DNA of 64,000 nt. Origin: Bacillus cereus group sp. RP43 (GTDB lineage: Bacteria > Bacillota > Bacilli > Bacillales > Bacillaceae_G). Positions 35,423-44,016 of this stretch are shown one piece after another. The notes beneath the pieces are model-generated. The model had not been told where the DNA came from. It did no database searches and saw only the letters and a list, made by a program, of their open reading frames with translations. How positions within the stretch are numbered: the first letter of the stretch is position 1; each line of letters begins with the position of its first letter. The position numbers and the translations under genes were made by a program. The DNA is taken from the NCBI RefSeq assembly GCF_040459645.1, contig NZ_JARVHQ010000002.1, positions 186,001 to 250,000 on the forward strand. Direction: 5' to 3'.

Positions 35423-36247
35423 ATGAAGACGCTACTATTTGTAACAAATTTATATTATGAAGCAAAAGGAAGAAATTATTATGAAGAGGATTTATTCCTA
35501 ACTTCTAAACTTAGAGAAGCATTTAATTTGGTCATCTGTCATCCTGAAGATATTGAAGCATTTGAAGATAATGCTAATTTGATTGTTTTCCGAAATGCAG
35601 GTCCAGTTGCAAATTTTAAAGACAAATATGAGGATTTTCGTAAACGAATTGTTTCTAAACATTTAAAAACATATAATGCGTTTAATGGGAAGGGTGATAT
35701 GAATGGAAAAGAATATTTAATCGAACTAACAAATGCTCATTTTCCTGTTATTCCGACGATTGATACTCTTGATTCCCTAAGTAAACTCCCTAGTGTAGAC
35801 AGATATATCGTAAAGCCGAAAAATGGAGCAGACTCTATCGGGATGGAATTTGTTACAAAAGATGAATTGAGTGAAAAAGTTAATTCAGAGTCAAAAGATA
35901 CATTGGTACAACCATTTATCAATTTTGAATATGAAGTCTCATTTTATTTTATTGACAAAGAATTTCAGTATGCTCTTTATGCACCAAATAAAGATAAAAG
36001 ATGGGAATTGAAAGAGTATGTACCTACGGAAGAAGATGTAGCTTTTGCTAAACGTTTCATCGACTGGAATAATCTTGACTGGGGGATTCAACGAGTTGAT
36101 GCTTGCCGTAGCGAACAAGGGGGGCTTTTATTAGTCGAGTTAGAAGATTTAAACCCTTATCTTTCCTTATTAGAATTACCTGAAGAAACACGTCATAACT
36201 TTATAGAAGCAATGAAAAAATCATTACAAAAAGCTCTTCAGAATTAA
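35423..36247 (+). CDS. ATP-grasp family ligase under T-box control
   Basis: 274 residues from MKTLLFVTNLYYEAKG, preceded by GCAGGTGAAGG. The ATP-grasp fold is recognised by YIVKPKNGADSIGMEF (nucleotide-binding Lys and glycine loop), the LVQPFINFEYEVSFYF strand and the metal site LLVELEDLNPYLSL. It is closest in feel to RimK/glutathione-synthetase-like enzymes that join a carboxylate to an amine using ATP. No partner gene is in the operon. Control by a tRNA-sensing leader suggests an amino acid (perhaps isoleucine) is substrate or signal (inference). Confidence 0.85.
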   Translation: MKTLLFVTNLYYEAKGRNYYEEDLFLTSKLREAFNLVICHPEDIEAFEDNANLIVFRNAGPVANFKDKYEDFRKRIVSKHLKTYNAFNGKGDMNGKEYLIELTNAHFPVIPTIDTLDSLSKLPSVDRYIVKPKNGADSIGMEFVTKDELSEKVNSESKDTLVQPFINFEYEVSFYFIDKEFQYALYAPNKDKRWELKEYVPTEEDVAFAKRFIDWNNLDWGIQRVDACRSEQGGLLLVELEDLNPYLSLLELPEETRHNFIEAMKKSLQKALQN

Positions 36248-36330
36248 ATTTCCACTGTTCTTATAGAATCATATCAGCTAATATAAGCAGTTTAGTTATT
36301 CCACTAAAGGGCGCTTAAAAGAAGTAATTA

Positions 36331-36373
36331 AAGCCTAATTTCTCACTTATAACACCGAGAAATTAGGCTTTTT
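36331..36373 (+). terminator. Terminator after the ATP-grasp gene
   Basis: AAGCCTAATTTCTC and GAGAAATTAGGCTT with a following T-run. Confidence 0.78.
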
Positions 36374-36461
36374 ATATTTTAATTTCCTTAAATTTGTAAA
36401 TATGCATTTTTCTTACTCTACTCCTATAAGTAAGTGCAACTGAAGTCTCACCATACGCCCC

Positions 36462-36581
36462 CATCGCTATCAAATTAAGAAATACATTCTTCCCCAAAAC
36501 GATAAAAATGAATTTCGGTCCTATAAAAAACACAAAATTTCCATTTAGGGGGTACTTTAAAATCTTAGCTTGATGGCAATG
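36462..36581. mobile_element. IS231-ended miniature element, 120 bp, at a Tn3-family end
   Basis: CATCGCTATCAAATTAAGAA faces TCTTAGCTTGATGGCAATG, with the same inner CCCCAAAACG blocks as the other copies. It abuts the outer tip of a Tn4430-like terminal repeat, a known IS231 target. Confidence 0.85.
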
Positions 36582-36618
36582 GGGTACCGCCAAAATTTCG
36601 GAAAAAACCACGCTAAGC
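36581..36618. repeat. Tn4430-like terminal inverted repeat
   Basis: GGGGTACCGCCAAAATTTCG followed by GAAAAAACCACGCTAAG matches the 38-bp Tn4430 end as I remember it, with two or three differences. It marks the outer end of a Tn3-family transposon whose transposase tail lies inward at 36654. Confidence 0.8.
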
Positions 36619-36653
36619 AAATTTCGACAGAAAAAGAGCCGGGTTTTACCCCG

Positions 36654-36905
36654 TTAGGAGTAAAACGGCTCTTTTTTATGTAATGGACACAAGTTACGTA
36701 AGCTTGAATTATATTCACCTAGAAAGTTTATATGCTCCCAACCTAATGTAGACACGTGGGGTATTGAAACTTCCCTAAATCCGCCCTTTTTTTTGAGTTC
36801 TTCAATAGCTTTCTCTAAAAAAAACGTGTTCCAAACACTAAGAGCATTGATTATGATATTGAGTGCACTTGCCCGTTATAATTGGTCTTGGATAGCGTGT
36901 TCTCT
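36654..36905 (-). pseudogene. tnpA: Tn3-family transposase, C-terminal fragment
   Basis: The minus frame reads ASALNIIINALSVWNTFF, then EKAIEELKKKGG, VSTLGWEHINFLGEYN and a stop. This is the conserved tail of Tn3-family TnpA, which places the Glu of the DDE triad further upstream in lost DNA. Position and orientation relative to the terminal repeat are right for a Tn4430-like element. A terminator-like hairpin (GAGCCG..CGGCTC) overlaps the end. Confidence 0.82.
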
Positions 36906-37018
36906 AAAATTCACTAAGTTTTCCAAATAAAAGGATAGATAAAGCATCATGGCTTTATCTATCCTTTTTTCTCATATATTATGTGCAATGTTTTATCGTA
37001 TTTTGGGAAACCAGTTAT

Positions 37019-37036
37019 GTTAAGTTGATGGGCATG
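37019..37036. mobile_element. Isolated IS231 terminus
   Basis: GTTAAGTTGATGGGCATG is an exact-looking IS231 right terminus with no element attached. It marks another deletion or excision scar. The 36906-37445 stretch otherwise holds a terminator (about 36932-36972) and the fragment below. Confidence 0.65.
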
Positions 37037-37141
37037 TATAGCGGCCACCTAGTAGGAAAAGTTACACTATTACTGCTCAACGAAAAGAAATTCTTCTAAC
37101 TAGTTAATATTGTTAGTTTGTACATAAAATTAGAATTTAAC

Positions 37142-37316
37142 TTAATAAGATAATTGGTTAACAATATCCTGAATCAGTTGTTCCTGTTCTAATTTCTTAC
37201 TTGTTTTAAACTTAGCAAGAGGAGATACTTCAAGATGCTCCTTTGAAGCGGCATAATATATATAATATTTACTATTATCAACAATCGTGATCATTCCTAT
37301 TAAAGAGTGGATAAGA
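37142..37316 (-). pseudogene. C-terminal fragment of an unrecognised gene
   Basis: The minus frame ..GMITIVDNSKYYIYYAASKE.. to ..QDIVNQLSY ends in TAA. It has coding-like composition, but an ATG without a spaced ribosome site. No family is recognised. Confidence 0.35.
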
Positions 37317-37327
37317 GAAATACAAAA

Positions 37328-37353
37328 GAGCAGCCAGCAAAAGCTAACTGCCC
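37328..37353 (+). terminator. Repeated terminator hairpin, copy 5
   Basis: GAGCAGCCAGC, AAAA, GCTAACTGCCC; slightly decayed. It opens the second RecU module. Confidence 0.5.
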
Positions 37354-37445
37354 ATCTCCAAGGGGGAACAAGGAAAAAAATCTAATGTCATCTATATTGT
37401 TGACGGAATATTGAGTTTTATTCAAGGGGGATTATATTTTACAAA

Positions 37446-37610
37446 TTAGATTATGATGGTCGATATTCTCCATATTGACCAGAAAAGAACCAAAAATTCT
37501 ATTGATATTCCAAGTGTTCTTTTCCTAGTTTTTTGAAATTCTTTTATTAAATAGCCAACAGCACTAATTGCTATAAGAATGAAAAGAATAAGTTCTAGTG
37601 TAACTGGCAT
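37446..37610 (-). CDS. Small membrane protein, 54 aa (copy B)
   Basis: Nearly identical to 23508-23672 for the first 38 residues, then changed in the second hydrophobic stretch (FLVLFWSIWRISTIII). Reading frame and length are kept. The ribosome site is shortened (TAGAGTGGATCAA) by a one-base deletion relative to copy A. Confidence 0.65.
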   Translation of the reverse strand: MPVTLELILFILIAISAVGYLIKEFQKTRKRTLGISIEFLVLFWSIWRISTIII

Positions 37611-37874
37611 TTGATCCACTCTAATACTTTAATTTATTATATAACGATTGTAAGATATTTTTGTGGTTAGTGGTGAAAAATTAAACAAAACTATCTCTTT
37701 ACGAAAAAAAGGTCCTGTTGTCTCCAACAGAACCTCTCCTAAAATGGCAAAGAGTAACTCTTACCTTACTCTTTGTTCATATACTACAGGAGTGTTAATA
37801 AAAATCCAAGGCTCCTTATATTGAGAAATAAAGAAGAATCATTCTAAATAATCTTATCTTTGTTATAAATATAA

Positions 37875-37900
37875 GAGCAGTTAGCAAAAACTAACTGCTC
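37875..37900 (+). terminator. Repeated terminator hairpin, copy 6
   Basis: Same sequence as the hairpin at 23938. Confidence 0.6.
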
Positions 37901-37967
37901 ATCTCCAAGGGGGAACAAGGAGAAAATCTAATGTCATATACAGTATTGACGGAATGTTTAGTTTTAT

Positions 37968-38072
37968 TCAGGGCTGGTTCCAAAAAAGTGACATGCCGCC
38001 AAAATATAAAATTATTAAAAGGACAATTACTATGAAAGCAATTAAAGAAACTTTTTTCCATAAAGTTTTCAT
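37968..38072 (-). CDS. Small membrane protein, 34 aa (copy B)
   Basis: The same 34 residues as 24031-24135 (MKTLWKKVSLIAFIVIVLLI and so on), with AAAGGAGG before the ATG. The stop is TGA here and TAA in copy A, yet length is unchanged, which supports selection on the peptide. Confidence 0.65.
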   Translation of the reverse strand: MKTLWKKVSLIAFIVIVLLIILYFGGMSLFWNQP

Positions 38073-38156
38073 CAGTAGACCTCCTTTATGAAGAATATTA
38101 ACATTCTTTCAGAATCTGAACAAAATAATTTTTTTAATAGGAAGCGAGGAATAACA

Positions 38157-38770
38157 ATGGGACTAGGAAACAGAGGAATGGCATTTGAAATGCTTATCAA
38201 TCTAGCGAATGAAATGTATCAAAGAGGGGGAGTGGCGCTTATAAACAAGCGTCCTACTCCAGTAATGGTGGCCGTGTATTAAATGGATTCTATGAAGCTA
38301 AAAGTACAGTAGACTATGATGGCGTGTATAAGGGACGAGCTTTAGCAATTGAAGCGAAGTCTACAGAGAGTCTTACACGATTTGATTTGAAGAACATTGC
38401 GCAGCACCAATTGGATTACCTGGAGAAAGCATAGAAGATGGGAGCGATTTGTTTCTTGCTTATTGAGTTTAGTAAGGACAATTTAGTATTCGTGGTACCA
38501 CTATCAGTCATTCAATCTTACGTAAGGATGTCGCAACAGCCAAAAGGCAAGAAGTCGATACCAAGAGCAGACTTTGATATTTATGGGCACTTTGTAGATC
38601 AGACAGAACGAGCGCCAGTGGATTACTTACAATACATTGATGAGCAAGGAGTTACACCGGTAATAGATGGCATGATTCAATTTGATCAGGACCATAAAAA
38701 GGTAGCAAATAACATAGAAGCAGCAAAAGAGAAAATGGCTAATAAGAAACGTAAATTGCTAAAGGCTTAA
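38157..38770 (+). pseudogene. RecU resolvase, inactivated copy
   Basis: It starts MGLGNRGMAFEML like the intact gene at 24220. A deletion of about 16 bases after KRPTPV shifts the frame at about 38266. A GAA-to-TAG change near 38431 then stops the second part. The C-terminal 110 residues remain well conserved. Recent decay after duplication is likely. Confidence 0.9.
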
Positions 38771-38909
38771 TGGATAGCGGAACAACGTGCAATAGTGTGG
38801 TGGGGGCTATGTTAATGCGCGATGTTCTCTTATTCAGTAGTTAGATAGTAAAATTTCACGTACCTAATGTGAATGTAAAAACCAAAGTTAGAAATAGGGG
38901 GATTCCTTC

Positions 38910-39278
38910 ATGGAACAATTAACTTTATTACCAGCAATCGATGACAAGAAAGTACAAAAGGAAGTAGTCAGCATCTTAAAGGAATACCGTGCATTAAAGA
39001 TGCTATTCAATAATGAAGTGGAACAAGAAGGAATCAGTTTGTTTCCAGAGATACGAAATTCAAGAAGAATAAGCGAATTAAAGGTGAAACAGATAGAGAA
39101 GACTTTGGACCATATCTTAGATGAGGATGAAAGAAACATTATTACTATGAAGTTTCTAGATAATAAACCAGTTAAAGATTCATTCATACAGAACGAATTG
39201 ATGATGAAGAACTCATACTTTTACGAGAAAAAGAAGAGTGCCATTAAATTGATCGCTACTAAATTAGGAATCATTTGA
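38910..39278 (+). CDS. ArpU-family phage transcriptional regulator
   Basis: 122 residues, MEQLTLLPAIDDKKVQKEVV. An N-terminal helical part, then a sigma-like C-terminal domain with LDEDERNIITMKFLDNKP and an HTH. ArpU/RinA-like proteins activate late phage genes. RBS AGGGGGA. Intact here; only the first 18 codons remain at 24987. It follows recU in both modules, so the pair probably comes from a prophage. Confidence 0.8.
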   Translation: MEQLTLLPAIDDKKVQKEVVSILKEYRALKMLFNNEVEQEGISLFPEIRNSRRISELKVKQIEKTLDHILDEDERNIITMKFLDNKPVKDSFIQNELMMKNSYFYEKKKSAIKLIATKLGII

Positions 39279-39936
39279 AAATGGCAGAGAAATAGCATAT
39301 TTTTTGGGGATAGCGTTCCCATTATAATAACGTTACTCGGTGACGCGGAGGCTAGAGGGAATAAGAGCTTCCCAAAATTATTTATATTTTACTTCTCATT
39401 GAGTGTATAAGCGTTCCGCCTTTCGTTTGTGGACCCATAGGTAGTAAAATCACATCTGTCATGTGGATTCTTGATTTCTATGTTAAAACTGGATCGTTTT
39501 ACAAATGGGGATGTTGGTCTGTTCGATTGAATGGACCGCATCTCCTAGCAAGAAGAAATAACTCAATTATATTAGTAATTACTCACAACAATAACTAATG
39601 TAAGTCAGGTTGTTCTTCTTAAATGATTAAACGAACAGAGAGCTTCCGCTTTTTGTTTGAGGCAATACAGCTGAACATTCCCCTCAGTCTTGTGTATTGG
39701 TTCAAACAAGGTGCAGGAAGAAACGTACGCGTCTTGATATAAATCCTTTATCATTTTAGCCAAGAAGACTCCTTCCTCAAGGAACGCTTAGTGAGTAGGT
39801 GGGAGATGAATTGGCTTCGGACAAGGGATGGCAGGAAGCCATCTTAATTGTTCGACATACATAAACTGTTACTTTACTACCTATCGAATGTACGTTTGTT
39901 GTACAATAGAAACATACCGAAATGGAGGTGAAATGA
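39279..39936. other. Region between ArpU gene and TnpB, no intact gene
   Basis: Phage-like debris frames occur (..YVKTGSFYKWGCWSVRL.. at about 39480), but none has a start. From about 39655 there is a long inverted pair (TTGTTTGAGGCAATAC with GTATTGGTTCAAACAA). At 39771-39815, CTCCTTCCTCAAGGA..GGTGGGAG is an IS605-type end hairpin. Confidence 0.4.
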
Positions 39937-41140
39937 ATGATAATTAATAAAGCATATAAATTTCGTATCTATCCAAATAAAGCACAAGCAAACCTAATCA
40001 ATAAAACGATTGGCTGTTCTCGTTTTGTATTCAATCATTTCCTATCTCTATGGGATAGTGCATACAAAGAAACAGGGAAAGGTTTGACATATGGTACATG
40101 CTCTGCGAAACTCCCTGCCATGAAGAAAGAATTTGTTTGGCTAAAAGAAGTGGATAGTATCGCGATTCAGTCGTCTGTTCGCAACCTTGCGGATGCTTAT
40201 ACACGCCTTTTCAAAAAACAAAACAATGCCCCGCGTTTCAAATCTAAGAAGAACAACGTACAATCTTATACCACAAAACAAACAAATGAAAACATTGCCG
40301 TTGTAGGAAACAAAATGAAATTGCCAAAACTAGGTCTTGTTCGATTTGCCAAAAGTCGTGAAGTAATTGGACGTATTTTAAATGCTACAGTTAGACGGAA
40401 CCCTTCTGGCAGATACTTTGTGTCATTGTTAGTTGAAACAGAAGTGCAAGAACTTCCGAAAACAAACTCTTACATTGGAATGGATGTGGGACTAAAAGAT
40501 TTCGCCATTTTGTCAGATGGAACTACCTATAAAAATCCGAAGTTTTTTCGATCATTAGAAGAGAAGTTGGCAAAAGCACAGCGTGTTCTTTCTAGAAGAA
40601 TGAAAGGATCTTCTCGCTGGAATAAACAACGAGTAAAAGTAGCTAGAATTCATGAATACATGACGAATGCTAGAAAAGATTACTTGGACAAAATCTCGAC
40701 TGAAATCATCAAAAACCACGATGTTATCGGTATAGAGGATTTGCAAGTATCGAATATGTTAAAGAATCATAAGTTAGCAAAAGCAATTAGTGAGGTATCA
40801 TGGTCTCAGTTTCGAACTATGTTGGAATATAAGGCAAAATGGTACGGCAAACAAATCATTGTCGTATCGAAAACATTTGCTTCAAGCCAATTATGTTCTT
40901 GTTGTGGATATCAAAACAAAGACGTTAAAAATCTAAACCTACGTAAATGGGACTGCCCTTCTTGCCTTACACACCATGATAGGGATATTAACGCAAGTAT
41001 CAATCTAAAGAATGAAGCGATAAGGCTTCTAACCGCAAGGACTGTGGAGATAGCCTAATAAATTAGAGTTCGATAGAACTCTTTACTTAGGAATCCCCCT
41101 CTTCTAAACGAAGTGAAAGTGGGGGTAGTTCAAAATTCGA
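39780..41140 (+). mobile_element. IS605-family element with tnpB only (approximate ends)
   Basis: There is an intact tnpB without tnpA. Downstream lies the right-end hairpin GGAATCCCCCTCTTC and GAAGTGAAAGTGGGGGTAG, where the omega RNA should end. The left limit is uncertain; the hairpin near 39771-39815 may belong to it. It would need a TnpA from elsewhere to move. Confidence 0.7.
39937..41058 (+). CDS. tnpB: TnpB, RNA-guided nuclease of an IS605-family element
   Basis: 373 residues, full length. N-terminal HTH-like part ([18 protein letters not shown]). The RuvC-like triad is visible as Asp in [14 protein letters not shown], Glu in [12 protein letters not shown] and Asp in [13 protein letters not shown] zinc ribbon (CSCCG..CPSC) lies between the last two. 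TnpB cuts donor DNA guided by RNA made from the element's right end (established for ISDra2-type proteins). RBS GGAGGTGAA. All catalytic residues seem present. Confidence 0.95.
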   Translation: MIINKAYKFRIYPNKAQANLINKTIGCSRFVFNHFLSLWDSAYKETGKGLTYGTCSAKLPAMKKEFVWLKEVDSIAIQSSVRNLADAYTRLFKKQNNAPRFKSKKNNVQSYTTKQTNENIAVVGNKMKLPKLGLVRFAKSREVIGRILNATVRRNPSGRYFVSLLVETEVQELPKTNSYIGMDVGLKDFAILSDGTTYKNPKFFRSLEEKLAKAQRVLSRRMKGSSRWNKQRVKVARIHEYMTNARKDYLDKISTEIIKNHDVIGIEDLQVSNMLKNHKLAKAISEVSWSQFRTMLEYKAKWYGKQIIVVSKTFASSQLCSCCGYQNKDVKNLNLRKWDCPSCLTHHDRDINASINLKNEAIRLLTARTVEIA

Positions 41141-41449
41141 TATTGGCGAAAATGACATTAAGTAGCCGACTCTACGGAGTATAAACGAGAAGAGGAATAT
41201 AAAGTTGAGAATATGAATTCTCACTCTTCTCCCAGTCACTGACACAGGGCGTGTAGCCATACTATTGATGCGGTGGCTTGGAGAATCCTGAGAGTATCTA
41301 GAATACCAGAGGCTTAAAGAGATACTCATTGCCATTTGTTATCTCTCTTCCCCTTTAGGAACTGTCACCTTTCGTGATGGATTTTTGTTTTGTAGAATAT
41401 TTTTCTATTCTGTCGAATAGATATATTGGGAGAGGTGGAGAATAAGAAA

Positions 41450-41647
41450 ATGAAAAAATTTATAATAAGCATAGAAGCAATCGATGGTAAACAACACGAA
41501 TTTGAAATTGAGTATAAAAAGACAGTAACAGTTACTGCTATAGAAAATTCTATACAAGCAAGAGAAGCTAGATTCTTCAGATTTGGAGATCGTATGGTTA
41601 ATTTGGACAATGTATTCTCTTTGGTGGTAAAAGAGAAGAAGGATTAA
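41450..41647 (+). CDS. Small hypothetical protein, 65 aa, phage-like
   Basis: From MKKFIISIEAIDGKQHEFE, with GGTGGAG 9 bases before the ATG. Probably an antiparallel beta sheet protein; ends KEKKD. A terminator with GCATCC/GGGTGC arms follows at about 41659-41686. No domain is recognised; similar tiny proteins occur in Bacillus phages. Confidence 0.65.
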   Translation: MKKFIISIEAIDGKQHEFEIEYKKTVTVTAIENSIQAREARFFRFGDRMVNLDNVFSLVVKEKKD

Positions 41648-41659
41648 ATACAAAAAAAG

Positions 41660-42019
41660 CATCCATAACGGGTGCTTTTTTCTTTGTTATATAGAAATTA
41701 CACATTAAACCAGTGAACATTCTAATAAGACAAGCATATGATGAATTCGTGGGACGAGTTATCATATGAGGTGAAACTTGGGGCGCCATACTTATTTGTT
41801 GAAGGGTACCTAATGACGGGTACTCTTTTTATTTTGCACCTTTTAATAAGGACAAGCATATATTGGAGTATGGGGTTGCCCCACTTCATATATTTGAGCA
41901 CCTATCGATTATGGGTGCTCTTTTATTTTGTACAAAATGGACATTTGAATTAAATAATTATATAAATAGATAGAATCTAATTATATGATGTGCATATTAA
42001 TCCAAGGGGTACAAATTCG
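41660..42019. other. Three spaced terminators with gene debris between
   Basis: Hairpins with T-runs end near 41686, 41834 and 41928. Between them, two diverged copies of a sequence starting ATAAGACAAGCATAT (41727, 41848 region) suggest decayed tandem small genes. Nothing intact is seen. Confidence 0.4.
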
Positions 42020-42211
42020 ATGCGACGTGAAAAGGATTTGTTGAAACAATGGAAGGCGGACTTGCAAGCTGTTCAAGAAGAGAAGAGGCTGAAGAAGAAG
42101 GCTAAGAAAAACAATAAGAAATATAGCATTACTGGTAATACAGCTGACTTCATGAATGGCAAGAATACTTATCATAAAGAGAATGGGGTATGGAAGCAAA
42201 GAAATAAATAA
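42020..42211 (+). CDS. Small basic hypothetical protein, 63 aa
   Basis: MRREKDLLKQWKADLQAVQE, then a Lys-rich helix (KRLKKKAKKNNKK) and a more polar tail. AAGGGGT lies 9 bases before the ATG. Very basic, so it may bind nucleic acid. Phage-like setting; no family recognised. Confidence 0.6.
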   Translation: MRREKDLLKQWKADLQAVQEEKRLKKKAKKNNKKYSITGNTADFMNGKNTYHKENGVWKQRNK

Positions 42212-42447
42212 TATGAGAATAAATGAGTTTGATGAAGTGTATAGCAATTATCGTAGGCGCTGCCGTGATCTGGGTGGCGTCTTGTTTGTTGTTAAGGGAT
42301 GATAAGGGGTGAAATAGATTTGAAACTTAAAGATTAGATAATAATATTATTACTTTAAATGTAGAAAATAGACTAGTAAACAAGCTTCTTTTGTTTTTAA
42401 ACATAGAATATGATGAATCTTAAAGTTAAGAGGAGGTAATCATATTT

Positions 42448-42642
42448 ATGGGATGTAATTGTAATTTCAGACATTGCAGAGAGTGTAATAGATTTTGGGA
42501 TGATTTAATGTTTTGCAGACGCAGACATAGAGATTGTGATGACCGTCGTTGTAGACGTGACCGTGACTGTGATTGTGATGAGTGTCGTCGCAGACGTAAT
42601 GATGATCATGACCGTGATCATGATGATCATCGGGATTGGTAA
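42448..42642 (+). CDS. Cys/Arg/Asp/His-rich small protein, 64 aa
   Basis: MGCNCNFRHCRECNRFWDDL, then CRRRHRDCDDRRCRRDRDCD and a His/Asp tail. Ten cysteines with CxC, CxxC and repeated R/D pairs. Strong AGGAGG before the ATG and a terminator at 42651-42686, so it looks expressed. Composition suggests metal binding or a cross-linked spore coat component; not identified. Confidence 0.75.
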   Translation: MGCNCNFRHCRECNRFWDDLMFCRRRHRDCDDRRCRRDRDCDCDECRRRRNDDHDRDHDDHRDW

Positions 42643-42728
42643 AGTCTATTGAAAGAGTGCATTTCTTCATAGCACTCTTTTTTTGTTTATGGATTTTCTA
42701 AATTAATACTTATTAACGTGACTTTACC

Positions 42729-42859
42729 CATAAAGTTGCCGCTAAAGGAAGCATATCCTTGCCGGAAATTACATGTTTTTGAGGAGATTTAGTTGATTGT
42801 TCGAGGGAAAAGGAAGCATATCTTTGCCGTGGATAAATTATTAACCCATAAGCTTGCCG
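42729..42859 (+). repeat. Cluster of CATA-N3-TTGCCG repeats, left
   Basis: CATAAAGTTGCCG (42729), CATATCCTTGCCG (42752), CATATCTTTGCCG (42817) and CATAAGCTTGCCG (42847) are direct repeats. Related copies lie at 44335-44390 beyond the PadR/DUF2812 pair. Confidence 0.8.
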
Positions 42860-43070
42860 TGAATGCTGTCGGTTTGTAATAAAGTGTGATCAAAAGCATG
42901 CTACAAAAATTGATTTTTCAACAGAAGAAACCCAAACATTTTGAAAAAAGTGTGATCAAAATGCTTGGGTTATTTGTTGCTAGTGAATAATTTTTTATAA
43001 AAAGTTTAATCATTTTTCTACCTGTGTTTGCTCCACGATCGCGCCCGATTCTGAAAGATTTCAAAAACGT

Positions 43071-43637
43071 TTATTTTTCTTTTAACAATGAATACTTTCG
43101 ATAATTTTTATAGAAACTGCTACCCAAAAAAACAAACAGAAGTGTGGGAGACAACTTCACAAGGACAAATGGAGTTTCAAATAAAAATGCCTTCCAAAAT
43201 AATGAATCTTTCATACTCCAAAGACCTTCATGATATAATCCCGAACCCTTGTAAAACATATAAGAATAAGCTAAACACAGCGTACCAAACCAAAATGAAT
43301 AACCCATTAATCTTTTATAATAATTATCCGTTGATTGGCGATCCGAGAAGATTTCATTTTGATCATCATCTTCTTTTTGCCAATACCGTATTCCACTAAA
43401 CCAGGACCCCTTTATATAGTTCCAACCGAAATCCTTATATATCTCTTTGTATTCAACCAACTTTTTCTTAGGTAAATAATCTTGATAATCAAGTCGCATA
43501 ACATATCTCTTGTCAGTTTTTTCGAAAGTGTATATTCCTAATCCACTAATATTTGTACAACGATAGCCTTTTTGTAATTGCTCGTTCAACCATTGCTCCT
43601 CTTTTTCAATATCAAAAAACATCTTAAATATCTTCAT
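43071..43637 (-). CDS. DUF2812 membrane protein
   Basis: 188 residues from MKIFKMFFDIEKEEQWLN, after GGAAGTGA. A DUF2812 N-terminal domain (WLNEQLQKGYRCTNISGLGIYTFE) precedes two predicted spans (about 114-135, 150-175). The gene overlaps its PadR regulator by 14 bases. The pairing with PadR is usual; the function of the family is not known to me. Confidence 0.88.
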   Translation of the reverse strand: MKIFKMFFDIEKEEQWLNEQLQKGYRCTNISGLGIYTFEKTDKRYVMRLDYQDYLPKKKLVEYKEIYKDFGWNYIKGSWFSGIRYWQKEDDDQNEIFSDRQSTDNYYKRLMGYSFWFGTLCLAYSYMFYKGSGLYHEGLWSMKDSLFWKAFLFETPFVLVKLSPTLLFVFLGSSFYKNYRKYSLLKEK

Positions 43638-43941
43638 TGGATTCACTTCCTTCGTACAGGGATAAAATATGCAATAACCTGTTTTGTTCCATTTTCAAAA
43701 TGGCGCTTCCTTCTGCAGTTATCATATAAACTTTTCTTCGACCTAACTCTCCAACAGGTTCAATCCAACCATGCTTACTCAAGTTTTCAATCGCACCGTA
43801 TAATGTGCCAGCTGCTAAAATAACAGTACCGTTACTTATCGTTTCTATCTTCTGCATTACGGCATAGCCATGGAGTGGCTCACGCAAAGCTAATAAAATA
43901 TAATGCATGGTTTCAGACAACGGTAATAATTTATGTTTCAT
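43624..43941 (-). CDS. PadR-family transcriptional regulator
   Basis: 105 residues. The winged helix includes LREPLHGYAVMQKIE, the GTLYGAIENLSKHGWIEPVG motif and a wing RRKVYMITAEG. Short (s1-type) PadR with one C-terminal dimer helix. It likely represses its own two-gene operon through the paired sites just upstream. Confidence 0.94.
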   Translation of the reverse strand: MKHKLLPLSETMHYILLALREPLHGYAVMQKIETISNGTVILAAGTLYGAIENLSKHGWIEPVGELGRRKVYMITAEGSAILKMEQNRLLHILSLYEGSESNEDI

Positions 43942-43956
43942 ATCCTCACCCTTTAT

Positions 43957-44016
43957 TCAGTTCGACTATATAGTTCAACTTAATAACAATTTAATACAGT
44001 TCAACTGAATAGTCAA
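43957..44016 (-). promoter_or_regulatory. PadR operator candidates
   Basis: AGTTCGACTATATAGTTCAACTT-like and CAGTTCAACTGAATAGTCAAC motifs are partial dyads sharing AGTTCAAC and the GACTAT core. They lie 15-75 bases before the PadR start, over its promoter. Confidence 0.55.

Noticed and set aside
8169..37900. CRISPR array suggested by the repeated hairpin GAGCAGYTAGC..
   Set aside because: Copies are kilobases apart at irregular distance, not spaced by 30-40 base spacers, and no cas genes are present.
41087..41335. 82-codon minus frame after tnpB
   Set aside because: It overlaps the IS right-end hairpin, lacks a ribosome site and has Ser/Leu-rich noise composition.
41738..41953. 71-codon plus frame between phage-like genes
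   Set aside because: It spans two strong terminators and has no ribosome site; better read as debris between hairpins.
42729..42859. CRISPR-like direct repeats
   Set aside because: Only four 13-base repeats with uneven spacing (23, 65 and 30 bases) and degenerate centres; more like recombinase arm sites.
43088..43399. 103-codon plus frame
   Set aside because: Antisense to the DUF2812 gene, which has a recognised domain and regulator partner.
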